Both the position numbers and the translations under genes were made by a program. DNA of 64,000 nt, taken from assembly GCA_017303895.1 (NCBI GenBank), contig JAFLBF010000001.1, positions 372,001-436,000 of the forward strand. The letters run 5' to 3'. How positions within the stretch are numbered: position 1 is the stretch's first letter; each line of letters begins with the position of its first letter. A model generated the notes under the pieces. It had not been told where the DNA came from. It searched no databases and was given only the letters and a program-made list of their open reading frames with translations. Of the stretch, positions 32,738 through 41,586 are shown piece after piece. Source of the DNA: Bacteroidota bacterium. Lineage in GTDB: Bacteria; Bacteroidota; Bacteroidia; 2-12-FULL-35-15.

Positions 32738-34720
32738 TTAGTCCATCTTTATGATCCGTTGAGTGCTATTCTTGCCATTGATGGTCAAGCTCACAAAATA
32801 TACTCCCGGGTTTAAATTATTCAAGTTGTACTTAAATTCTGCTGCTGCTTGTGTTCCATTCACAACTGTTTGAACCTTTTCACCTAATACATTATACACT
32901 TCCAATTTTACTGAAGATGAATTATACAATGTATAAGCAACAGTTGTAGATGTATTGAACGGGTTTGGATATACTACAAATTGATTTTCATTCGCCAGAT
33001 CAATATTGCTAATTGTAGTTGTAACCGGATGTATTGGATAAACCGAATTACTATCCACAGCATGATCTAATTGATTAAACGTTGTATTTGTTGCTGTTAC
33101 TGTAACATTATACGTAGAATCTCTATCTCTACCTGGAAGGTCAACATATACGGTATAATATTCACCTATGTTATTTATATCCACATTGTCGAATGTAAAT
33201 TGTCCGGATGCATTTGTTGTTGTACTTGCCACTAATGCTCCTCCGGGATTACGACCAAGTTTAATATCTATTCCCGGGATCGGATCTCCTTCTAAACGGG
33301 AAAAGCCCGGCCCCTCCAATACAGTTCCTTGCAACATGCCCGGACCAACTCCTGCAACACCTTCAACCATAAAAATATTTGCTGTATCATTGGAGACACA
33401 ACCGTGATTTTTAACCTGTGCTAAAGTCCATATATATTGATCCCCAAAATAAGTAGGAACAGTAGTAGGGTATAATAATGTATCAGGAAAAACTTTGATC
33501 AAATAATTGCCTGATGATACTGAAGAGAACAAATAAGTTCCCGCAGCTGATACTGTTGTTGTTTGTGCTGTATCAAAAGCCATACTACTGGCATACCAGT
33601 TAAATAAAACAGCCGTTCCGCCATTGACCAATGCTCCACCCGAATAATCAATTGTTCCGTACATATCGGTTAAAGGGCTCACCGTTATTCCCGGATAATC
33701 ATAGGTATAACAGCCGTTGGCATCAGTAACATTCAGTGTAAACGTCACAGAACTTGCAGGTGCTAAGGTTAATGTTGGTGTATAATAGTATGTTCCTCCC
33801 TGATCCCAAACATAAGAATAAGGAGGTGTTCCTCCGTTTACAATAGGAGTGATCGTTGCAGAATCACCCAAGCAAGCAGTTGGAGAAAAAACATTCATTG
33901 TAACTGCAGTGGGCTCATTGATGATAGCGTTTGTCTGAGAAGAACATCCATTAATATCTGTTGCAACGACAGTGTGAGAACCTGCAGCCAAAAAATTAGT
34001 AACCACTTGTGAGCTAGCTCCACTTGGAGACCAAGAATAGCTGTATGGAGGAACACCGCCCGAAGCTGTTGCTGTTGCAGATCCATTCGATAAACCATTA
34101 CATGTAACATCTGTGATACCGGTAATGGTTACTGTTGGCAAGGCACTAACAACAACAACTGTACTTGCACTACTTGCACACCCCTGTGCCGATACTGCTG
34201 TAAATGTATAAGTTCCTGCTGCTGCTAAGGATACGGGATTGATCTGTGGATTTTGTGTGGTTGCGGAGAAACCGTTTGGCCCTGTCCAATTAAATGTTAC
34301 GCCACCAGCTACAGAGCCGGATAAAAACAACTGACTACCATCGCAAACAGGAGTGTTAGAATTGGCTGTTATCGAAGCGGGAGCTGGATTAACCGTTACT
34401 GTTACAACATCTGATGTTGATGTTGCATTCGCATCGGTAATTGTAACGGTATAAGTTGTTGTTGATGTCGGACTAGCAACAGGGTTTGCAACAGTTGCTG
34501 AACTTAAACCAACAGCTGGCACCCAAGAATAGGTGTATGGAGGCAAACCACCCGATGCTGTAGGTGCGCCACCGATTGTTACAGAAGCTCCTTCACAAAT
34601 TGTTTGATCCAACCCTGCATCCGCAGTTTGTGATATTGAATTGAGCGTGCAAATTGATAGCCCAAAAACAACAAAAGCCTTAAAGGCTTTTGTTGTAAAA
34701 TAATTTTTCGACTTTGTCAT
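32738..34720 (-). CDS. Secreted T9SS cargo with PKD/SprB-like repeats
   Basis: The 660-residue protein has a signal peptide (1-31, ending SISQ), Ig/PKD-like or SprB-type repeats rich in Thr, Ser and Val (GGLPPYTYSW, GGVPPYSYSW, GGTPPYSYVW), a shared cassette (about 350-540, FSRLEGDPIPGIDIKLG), and a C-terminal type A sorting domain of the type IX system (YPNPFNTSTTV..., ending IIKMD). It should be exported through the outer membrane and anchored or released at the cell surface. It starts 5 bases after the preceding gene. Adhesion or gliding-associated function is possible, not shown. Confidence 0.9.
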   Translation of the reverse strand: MTKSKNYFTTKAFKAFVVFGLSICTLNSISQTADAGLDQTICEGASVTIGGAPTASGGLPPYTYSWVPAVGLSSATVANPVASPTSTTTYTVTITDANATSTSDVVTVTVNPAPASITANSNTPVCDGSQLFLSGSVAGGVTFNWTGPNGFSATTQNPQINPVSLAAAGTYTFTAVSAQGCASSASTVVVVSALPTVTITGITDVTCNGLSNGSATATASGGVPPYSYSWSPSGASSQVVTNFLAAGSHTVVATDINGCSSQTNAIINEPTAVTMNVFSPTACLGDSATITPIVNGGTPPYSYVWDQGGTYYYTPTLTLAPASSVTFTLNVTDANGCYTYDYPGITVSPLTDMYGTIDYSGGALVNGGTAVLFNWYASSMAFDTAQTTTVSAAGTYLFSSVSSGNYLIKVFPDTLLYPTTVPTYFGDQYIWTLAQVKNHGCVSNDTANIFMVEGVAGVGPGMLQGTVLEGPGFSRLEGDPIPGIDIKLGRNPGGALVASTTTNASGQFTFDNVDINNIGEYYTVYVDLPGRDRDSTYNVTVTATNTTFNQLDHAVDSNSVYPIHPVTTTISNIDLANENQFVVYPNPFNTSTTVAYTLYNSSSVKLEVYNVLGEKVQTVVNGTQAAAEFKYNLNNLNPGVYFVSLTINGKNSTQRIIKMD

Positions 34721-34725
34721 TTATC

Positions 34726-37700
34726 TTATTTTGTTTTTACGATTCGTTGTGTTGTCGTTTTATTGTTGATCGTTAAGCTCACAAAGTAAACTCCAGAACT
34801 CATTCCTTCATCCAGAGAATATTTAAAGTCGCCAGCTTGTTGCGATGTGTTTGCAATAGTTGCAACTTTAATACCCAACACATTGTATATCTCTAATCTT
34901 ACTTCAGAATCAGCTATCAATGTATATGTAATGGTTGCTGACCCATTAAATGGATTTGGATATACACTGAATTTATTTTCTTTAGCGATCTCCGGATTAC
35001 TGATTCCTGTAGAAGAAGTAGGAACAATGTAGATGGTTGTAGAATCAACCAAATAATTCAAACTATCTAAAACAGGAGTTGTGGCATCAATAGAAACGGT
35101 ATAAGAAGAATCTCTTCCTAATCCCGGAATATCTACATACACCGTATAACTAACTCCGTTTGCCCCTCCATCATTCAATGGCAAGTTTGCAAAAGAGTAT
35201 TCTCCATTTACATCTGTGGTAGTATTAGAAACCAAAGCACCACCCGGATTTCTACCCAATTTCACATCTATACCCGGAATTGGATCTCCTTCTAAACGGG
35301 AGAATCCATTTCCTTCAACAATTCTTCCTGCCAAGACTCCTGGTCCGCTTACGGAAGCAATCTGTTCAACCATTACGATATTAGCAGTATCTGTTTGAGA
35401 ACAACCATGAACGATCTGGTTAGCATTGTCCCACAAATAAGTATTACTATAGTAAGTAGGGATCGTTGTTGGATATGTTGTGTTAGGGAATATTTTAACG
35501 ATATAGTCGCCAAAAGGCGCAGCAGTAAATAGATAATTTCCAGCGGCATCGATGCTTGCTGTTTGAACCGTATCAAACGAAATAAAGAACGGATAATATT
35601 TATAAAGAACTGCTGTTCCGCCATTCGATAAGGCACCACCGGAGTATGTTACATTTCCGAAGATATCTGTACTTGGTGTTACAAATACCTTTGTTGTATC
35701 TACGTTTGCAATACAAGAAAATGCATCAAATACAAATAGCATATAGTCGGTATCCGACAGTGGACTAACCGTTTCAGTTGCACTATATCCGGAGAAGGGA
35801 CCACCATCACTCCATAAGTACTGATATGGAGCAACGCCACCTACAACAGTAGAAGCTAATGTCGCGCTTCCTGTATAACAGATCGTTTGATCTGCATTTG
35901 CAGAAGCAGTTAATTGAGGACTATAATATACTGTTGCCGAGTCAGAAACAGCACAACCACTGATCGTATCATATGCAAAATAAGTTGTTGTTGTTGTTGG
36001 AGTAGCTGTAACAAAAGAACCAACAGAATCGCTTAGTGTTGAATAAGGGAACCATAATGTATTTTGTCCAATTACATTCAACAAGGTAGATGCACCATAA
36101 CAAATGGAATCATCTGAAACATTGATGTCAATAGAAGGAATGTCAATTGTTACCGATTGAGTGGATGTACAACCTATAGTATTTGTTACCGAAATAGTGT
36201 ACATTGTTGTTTGCATAGGAGTAGCTACTGTATTCAGAGTGTTTGTTGAAGACAAACCAGCTGCTGGTGTCCATGAGTAAGTTAATACAGTATCTGCTTC
36301 TGCAAAACGAATGCTCCAACCCTTCAGAATACCGGTATCACCACCTGCATGATCATATATTTCTAATCGCCAATTTCCATTTGCATTTCCATACAACCAA
36401 GAGAATGGCTCATCCGGTAACCATGTCCCTGTAAATGGACCTGCTCCGGAAGATACAGGACTGCCTGACATCATATTAAATTCTGCTCCAACCATGTTTT
36501 GAGATCCTCCTCCATGTCCATAAGAAAGGGCTACAACAGAACCATTAGGAGCATATAATCGAAGTTCGACATCACCAATATATGTGTGCTCTAAACTATC
36601 AATAGTAACAGAATACAATGCTGTTCCTGCAGAATCAACAATTCCTGAAACAGGGATGGTATCATACGAATAAAAATAATCAGTGATCAAATTATTCGTT
36701 GGCTTATGTATTGGTGCAAAAGGGATAAACAAATTCGAATTTGCACTGGCACTGATGTTTATTGACGAATCTTTACAGATCGTAGCCGAACCATAAGGAG
36801 AGCTGATATATGCCGATGGAGCTGCTATATGATTTATTACAACTGTGTCTTTTGCAGAACAACCATTAACTCCAACTATAGAAGCTGTATAAGATCCCGG
36901 AGTATAGATTGTAGTAGTTTGGGTGGTGTCACCGGTACTCCAAGAATAATTGCTTGCTACACCTGCATCTAAAACCACCTGAACGTTCTGACAAACAGTT
37001 TGGTCCGGACCTAAACTAAGAACCGGTGGGGTTGTGGTACATAGCCTGTAAATCTCTGAGCCACCCATTGGACCGCCTCTATTGGCTTTTGAACCTGCTC
37101 TTCCTCCAAAATAATGCTCTCCGGTCCAATAAATATTATTCCCAAAGGTTTTCATGTAAGAATCGTTTCCATTGTTTTCATAGTCGCCAAAACCATTTGC
37201 TGCAGACAAAGAGAATGTTGCACCGTCAATAGACTTGTAAATACTTACGCCATAATTAAAGTCGTCCGGTTTTAATGCCGCCCAAAGCTTCCCATCCTCA
37301 TTAAACAATCCGGAAACAGTATTCAGTGTATCAGCGAACTGATAAATCAGTGGCCAATTCACTTCATCGTTCGTACGATAAAGCTGAGCCCCATCTGTTC
37401 CGTTCTCTGTTCCTGCATATAGAAATCCTCCAAAAGATTGTAGTGATCGAATTGCATAGTTATTGGAATTTCCAAATCCATTTCCCACTGCAGCATTTTG
37501 AGACCAGCTAAATCCGTCAGCTGAACTCCATATAGTAGACTGATTCGTCCCTAAATATATTTTTCCATTGTGCTCTTGAATACAATTAATTCTCGTATTA
37601 CTTGCTACCACATTAAAGTCCAAAACTGTATCCCAGCCCCCGAAATAACCGGTAGAATCAGTAGTGTTGTACGCTGCACGCATTACGATATTGCTTGGCC

Positions 37701-38157
37701 AAACATCTAACACCACATAAATGGAATCTTCCACTCCTGTCCCTTTGAATGGGAAAACGTGTACAACATCGTTGTAACTTGGATTGCGATAAAAAGTTGT
37801 CCAGTTTACCCCATCTGTTGATTGATAAATGGTAGAAACACCATTCCAATTTTTAGTAACTGCAAATAATTTTCCACCACCTGCAGATGTTATTTTTAAA
37901 GAATTAATTGAAGTTACAGAATCCCTATAAAACACCTCATGCCAGTCATTTGGATTTCCCGTTGAGGTTCTGTAAACATGCCCAGACGATGATCCGGAAG
38001 CAACGTACAGTTGCCCATTGAACAATTGTAATGAATTAAAATTTCTGTTTCCGAAACTATTTATCCCAGCAGAAACAACCCTTACCCAGCTATCTTGCGC
38101 AAATGCTCCAGATAACGTAACAACAAAAAACGTGATTGATAAAATTAATTTTTTCAT
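34726..38157 (-). CDS. Secreted T9SS cargo with P-domain and sorting signal
   Basis: The 1143-residue protein has a signal peptide (1-20, ending GAFA), an N-terminal region of about 400 residues resembling a beta-propeller or sialidase-like repeat (YRTNDEVNW), a proprotein-convertase P-domain (about 490-620, ending GILKGWSIRFAEAD), PKD-like repeats, the shared cassette FSRLEGDPIPGIDVKLG, and a type A sorting domain (YPNPFNGSATI, ending IVKTK). Export through the type IX system to the surface is expected. It lies upstream of the 660-residue cargo with a 5-base gap, suggesting a two-gene operon. Substrate or partner is unknown. Confidence 0.9.
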   Translation of the reverse strand: MKKLILSITFFVVTLSGAFAQDSWVRVVSAGINSFGNRNFNSLQLFNGQLYVASGSSSGHVYRTSTGNPNDWHEVFYRDSVTSINSLKITSAGGGKLFAVTKNWNGVSTIYQSTDGVNWTTFYRNPSYNDVVHVFPFKGTGVEDSIYVVLDVWPSNIVMRAAYNTTDSTGYFGGWDTVLDFNVVASNTRINCIQEHNGKIYLGTNQSTIWSSADGFSWSQNAAVGNGFGNSNNYAIRSLQSFGGFLYAGTENGTDGAQLYRTNDEVNWPLIYQFADTLNTVSGLFNEDGKLWAALKPDDFNYGVSIYKSIDGATFSLSAANGFGDYENNGNDSYMKTFGNNIYWTGEHYFGGRAGSKANRGGPMGGSEIYRLCTTTPPVLSLGPDQTVCQNVQVVLDAGVASNYSWSTGDTTQTTTIYTPGSYTASIVGVNGCSAKDTVVINHIAAPSAYISSPYGSATICKDSSINISASANSNLFIPFAPIHKPTNNLITDYFYSYDTIPVSGIVDSAGTALYSVTIDSLEHTYIGDVELRLYAPNGSVVALSYGHGGGSQNMVGAEFNMMSGSPVSSGAGPFTGTWLPDEPFSWLYGNANGNWRLEIYDHAGGDTGILKGWSIRFAEADTVLTYSWTPAAGLSSTNTLNTVATPMQTTMYTISVTNTIGCTSTQSVTIDIPSIDINVSDDSICYGASTLLNVIGQNTLWFPYSTLSDSVGSFVTATPTTTTTYFAYDTISGCAVSDSATVYYSPQLTASANADQTICYTGSATLASTVVGGVAPYQYLWSDGGPFSGYSATETVSPLSDTDYMLFVFDAFSCIANVDTTKVFVTPSTDIFGNVTYSGGALSNGGTAVLYKYYPFFISFDTVQTASIDAAGNYLFTAAPFGDYIVKIFPNTTYPTTIPTYYSNTYLWDNANQIVHGCSQTDTANIVMVEQIASVSGPGVLAGRIVEGNGFSRLEGDPIPGIDVKLGRNPGGALVSNTTTDVNGEYSFANLPLNDGGANGVSYTVYVDIPGLGRDSSYTVSIDATTPVLDSLNYLVDSTTIYIVPTSSTGISNPEIAKENKFSVYPNPFNGSATITYTLIADSEVRLEIYNVLGIKVATIANTSQQAGDFKYSLDEGMSSGVYFVSLTINNKTTTQRIVKTK

Positions 38158-38373
38158 TATGTCAGTAAATTATGTTGAATTCAAATTAAGCAAGCTAAAA
38201 TAGTGCATTTTCCCGAACCACAAAAATGTTTTTTGGGGAAACAATAGACTAAAACCCGAATGCGGAAACGTTTTATGTATTTTTTGTTTCTTTTTATTTG
38301 GCTGAAAATCTGATTATTATGCAAAAATGGAAAAATATTTCATTGGAAACAATGGAAATAAAAAATGTTTCCA

Positions 38374-38381
38374 TAGTTTTG
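38374..38381 (+). promoter_or_regulatory. -7 promoter element of the TetR gene
   Basis: TAGTTTTG matches TAnnTTTG exactly, 28 bases before the ATG at 38410, within the 252-base gap between divergent genes. Nothing else was recognised in that gap. Confidence 0.5.
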
Positions 38382-38409
38382 TGCCCGAATTTTAACAATA
38401 AACGTTTAC

Positions 38410-39024
38410 ATGGAACCTAAAGAACGGATTTTAAAAGGAGCTGAAGAGCTGTTTTTCAAGTACGGGATCAAGAGCGTAACAATGGACGATATAGCCAAAC
38501 ATTTGGCGATATCCAAGAAAACGATCTATCAATTTTACTCCGATAAAAATGAGATCGTAGAAACATTGATGAAAGACACATTAAAGCAGGATGAATGTGA
38601 ATTTAATCAAATTCATGATCAGGCAGCAAATATGATCGAAGAGGTAATGCACATGATGCAACACATCACTCAAATGTTTGCCAAAACAAATCCCAATATA
38701 TTTTACGATCTGCAAAAATATCACCCAAAAGCATGGAACCTTTTTAAAGAATTTAAACAGGAATGCATGGCCGCTATGATTGAAAAATCCATTGAACGGG
38801 GTAAAAAAGAAGGTCTTGTTCGTGAAGATATCAATTCCAAGATCATCTCACGTATGCGCATTGAACAAGTAGAGATGGGATTAAATCCGGAAGCATTTCC
38901 TCCTACTGAATTTAAGCTAGTTGACATTCAACTCTCCATGTTAGATCATTTCCTGCATGGTATATGCACACTAAAAGGACATAAGCTAATTAATAAATAT
39001 AAACAAGTAACCGAAGACGAATAA
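38410..39024 (+). CDS. TetR/AcrR-family transcriptional regulator
   Basis: The 204-residue protein has the TetR N-terminal DNA-binding fold (about 1-50: KERILKGAEELFFKYGIKSVTMDDIAKHL, shown in pieces, followed by SKKTIYQFYSDK) and a C-terminal helical ligand domain. It is 18 bases from the TolC-like gene and on the same strand, so it probably regulates the efflux operon and is itself part of it. The ligand is unknown. Length is normal. Confidence 0.9.
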   Translation: MEPKERILKGAEELFFKYGIKSVTMDDIAKHLAISKKTIYQFYSDKNEIVETLMKDTLKQDECEFNQIHDQAANMIEEVMHMMQHITQMFAKTNPNIFYDLQKYHPKAWNLFKEFKQECMAAMIEKSIERGKKEGLVREDINSKIISRMRIEQVEMGLNPEAFPPTEFKLVDIQLSMLDHFLHGICTLKGHKLINKYKQVTEDE

Positions 39025-39042
39025 AATAAACCAACAATATCT

Positions 39043-40389
39043 ATGAAAAAAATAATCATAGCAATCGGAATCGTAAGCTTTATACTTCCTTCTTATGGAC
39101 AAACAAAGGAAAGCAACAGCTACGCATTCACATTGCAACAAGCGATCGATTTTGCATTGCAGAACCAAAACAATGTTAAAAACGCTGTTTTAGAAGAGCA
39201 AATTGCAAAAGCAAAAGTGAAAGAAATTACAGGAATGGGATTGCCACAGATCAATGCAAGCTTCGACCTGAAAGACTTTTTAGAGATTCCCACTTCTCTT
39301 ATTCCGGCCGAATTTTTCGGAGGCCCTCCGGGATCATTTGCAGCCGTTAAATTTGGGACACAATACCAGGCAACAGCAGGAGCAGATGCCAGTCAATTGA
39401 TCTTCAGTGGCGACTATTTCTTAGGATTAAAAGCTTCTAAAGTATTTGTTGAATTATCACAAAAATCTATTCAACGTACAAAAATTGAAACAGCAGCAAC
39501 TGTTAGCAAAGCCTACTATACTGTCCTGGTAAACCAGGAAAGAATAAAATTGATGGATGCCAATGTTGCTCGTATTAAAAAAGCACTGGATGACACGAAA
39601 GCTTTGTATGACAATGGCTTTGTTGAGAAAATTGACTACGACAGACTAAGCGTTACTTATAATAACTTACTTGTTGAACAAGAAAAAGTAAACCGCTTAC
39701 TTAACCTGGGTGTATATCTTTTAAAATACCAAATGGGAATGGATGTGAATGCAACACTCACTGTATCCGATAAATTAGAAGATGTAAAATTTGATATTAC
39801 GAGCAATGTCTCTGCTGAAAAATTAGATTATTCAAAACGTGTTGAATATAGCTTATTTGAAACGCAACGCGACCTTGCCAAATTAGATCTAAAACGAAAC
39901 AGATTCTCTTACTTACCAACAGCAGTTGCTTACGGAAGCTTAAATGGATCGGCTCTCCGAAACGAATTTGACATTTTTGACACCAAGAAAAGCTGGTTCC
40001 CTATGGCTTTGATCGGAGCCAAAGTATCCATGCCGATCTTCACCGGTGGGCAACGCTACTTTAAAACACAACAAGCCAAATTAAAACTGGAGCAAGCAGA
40101 AAACAATATTGATTTCATGAAAAAATCAATTGACTTGGAAGTTGCCTCTTCTACAACGATGCTACAAAATGCCAATCAGACTCTTTCACTTCAAAAGAAA
40201 AATATTGAAACAGCTGAAGAAGTTTATCGCGTTACAAAATTAAAACAAGAACAAGGTGTTGGCTCTACGCTTGAAATGGTAACAGCTGAAACAGCACTTA
40301 AAGAAGCTCAAACAAATTATTTCAATGCACTCTTTGATGCATTGGTAGCAAAAATAGATTTTGATAAAGCAACAGGTAACTTAAAATAA
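39043..40389 (+). CDS. TolC-family outer-membrane channel
   Basis: The 448-residue protein has a signal peptide (1-20, ending SYGQ), two repeats of the outer-membrane efflux protein domain, with the long helices seen as Lys/Ala/Glu-rich stretches at 160-225 and 345-430. Inference: it forms the trimeric exit duct for the RND pump encoded by the next two genes; it is the only TolC-like gene in the window, so it may also serve the ABC exporter downstream. Confidence 0.92.
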   Translation: MKKIIIAIGIVSFILPSYGQTKESNSYAFTLQQAIDFALQNQNNVKNAVLEEQIAKAKVKEITGMGLPQINASFDLKDFLEIPTSLIPAEFFGGPPGSFAAVKFGTQYQATAGADASQLIFSGDYFLGLKASKVFVELSQKSIQRTKIETAATVSKAYYTVLVNQERIKLMDANVARIKKALDDTKALYDNGFVEKIDYDRLSVTYNNLLVEQEKVNRLLNLGVYLLKYQMGMDVNATLTVSDKLEDVKFDITSNVSAEKLDYSKRVEYSLFETQRDLAKLDLKRNRFSYLPTAVAYGSLNGSALRNEFDIFDTKKSWFPMALIGAKVSMPIFTGGQRYFKTQQAKLKLEQAENNIDFMKKSIDLEVASSTTMLQNANQTLSLQKKNIETAEEVYRVTKLKQEQGVGSTLEMVTAETALKEAQTNYFNALFDALVAKIDFDKATGNLK

Positions 40390-40424
40390 ATTTAAATAAC
40401 AACGATCTTAAAACAACATATATC

Positions 40425-41531
40425 ATGAAAAAATTATTATTGATCCCGGCATTAGCAATCTCAATCATATCGTGCAATTCCGGTGGTGGAGATAAAAAAG
40501 CAGAATTGGATGCTTTAAAGAAACAAGAGGCAGAAATTAAATCTAAAATCGCGGTATTGGAAGCAGAGCTAAGCGCTAACGACAGCTCGCTAAAAGGGAT
40601 TGCAGTTGCAGTAGAGCAGTTGAAATTATCTGTATTTAAAAATTATATCGATGTTCAAGGACGAGTGGATGCTGATGAAAATGTGGCTCTAAGTTCAGAA
40701 ATGCCTGGAACCATTACAAAGATTAATGTGAATACCGGTGATGAAGTAAGAGTTGGACAGGTGTTGGCAGAAACGGATGCAAAAGCGATCAGCCAGCAAA
40801 TTTCCGACCTACAAACCAATATGGATCTTGTAAATCAGATCTATGAAAAACAAAAAAATCTGTGGGAGCAGAAAATTGGAACCGAAGTACAATACCTACA
40901 AGCTAAAACAAACAAAGAAAGCTTGGAGAAAAAAATGGCGGCTGCACAAGAGCAGTTGAGAATGACAAAGATCATCTCTCCTATCAATGGGACAGTTGAT
41001 GCAGTTGATATTAAAGTTGGACAAGCTGTAGCGCCCGGAATGCCTGCCATCCGGGTGATCAATTTTTCTAACTTGAAAGTAAAAGCAGATGTTGCTGAAA
41101 CATACGCATCTAAGATCAAAAAGGGAAGCGAAGTGGTTGTTCATTTTCCGGATATGAATGATTCTATTGTTTCCAAAGTAAACTTCGTTTCAAGAGCGAT
41201 CAACCCTGCAACCAGAACTTTCCTTGTAGAAGTCTTATTGGACAATACAAAAGAATATCATCCGAATATGGTTGCCCGTTTAAACATCAACGATTATCAA
41301 TCTTCTAAACCTGAGATCGTTATTCCTGTGAGAACAATTCAAAAAGATGAGAACAATGCATCTTTTGTTTTTGTAGCCAATAATGGTGTTGCTAAAAAAC
41401 ACATTGTTAAATTAGGAAAACAATACAGTGGTAAAGCGGAGATATTATCTGGTTTGAATGAAAACGACCTTTTAGTAACACTAGGTTATGACATCATCAA
41501 CGAAGGCGATGCTATTGCTTACAAAAAATAA
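40425..41531 (+). CDS. RND efflux periplasmic adaptor lipoprotein (HlyD family)
   Basis: The 368-residue protein has a lipoprotein signal (lipobox IISC, cysteine 17), a coiled coil near 25-55, the biotinyl-lipoyl-like hairpin with INVNTGDEVRVGQVLAETD, and a second half LSPINGTVDA-type lipoyl segment (SPINGTVDAVDIKVGQ), followed by beta-barrel and membrane-proximal domains. It connects the RND pump with the TolC channel. It lies 35 bases after the TolC gene and 55 bases before the pump gene. Confidence 0.92.
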   Translation: MKKLLLIPALAISIISCNSGGGDKKAELDALKKQEAEIKSKIAVLEAELSANDSSLKGIAVAVEQLKLSVFKNYIDVQGRVDADENVALSSEMPGTITKINVNTGDEVRVGQVLAETDAKAISQQISDLQTNMDLVNQIYEKQKNLWEQKIGTEVQYLQAKTNKESLEKKMAAAQEQLRMTKIISPINGTVDAVDIKVGQAVAPGMPAIRVINFSNLKVKADVAETYASKIKKGSEVVVHFPDMNDSIVSKVNFVSRAINPATRTFLVEVLLDNTKEYHPNMVARLNINDYQSSKPEIVIPVRTIQKDENNASFVFVANNGVAKKHIVKLGKQYSGKAEILSGLNENDLLVTLGYDIINEGDAIAYKK

Positions 41532-41586
41532 GAATCAATAAACTACATTCTGTTTGCAGGCAAATGCAAACCCAAAAATATAAACT

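Noticed and set aside
33895-34640. Repeated Gly-Pro-Tyr-Ser-Trp-like blocks as a possible CRISPR or tandem DNA repeat
   Set aside because: The repeats are protein-domain repeats with varied DNA; no regular direct repeats with unique spacers occur anywhere in the window.
33168-35398. Antisense open frames in both T9SS cargo genes encoding similar peptides
   Set aside because: Their similarity only mirrors the duplicated cassette on the other strand; codon pattern and domains support the minus-strand genes.
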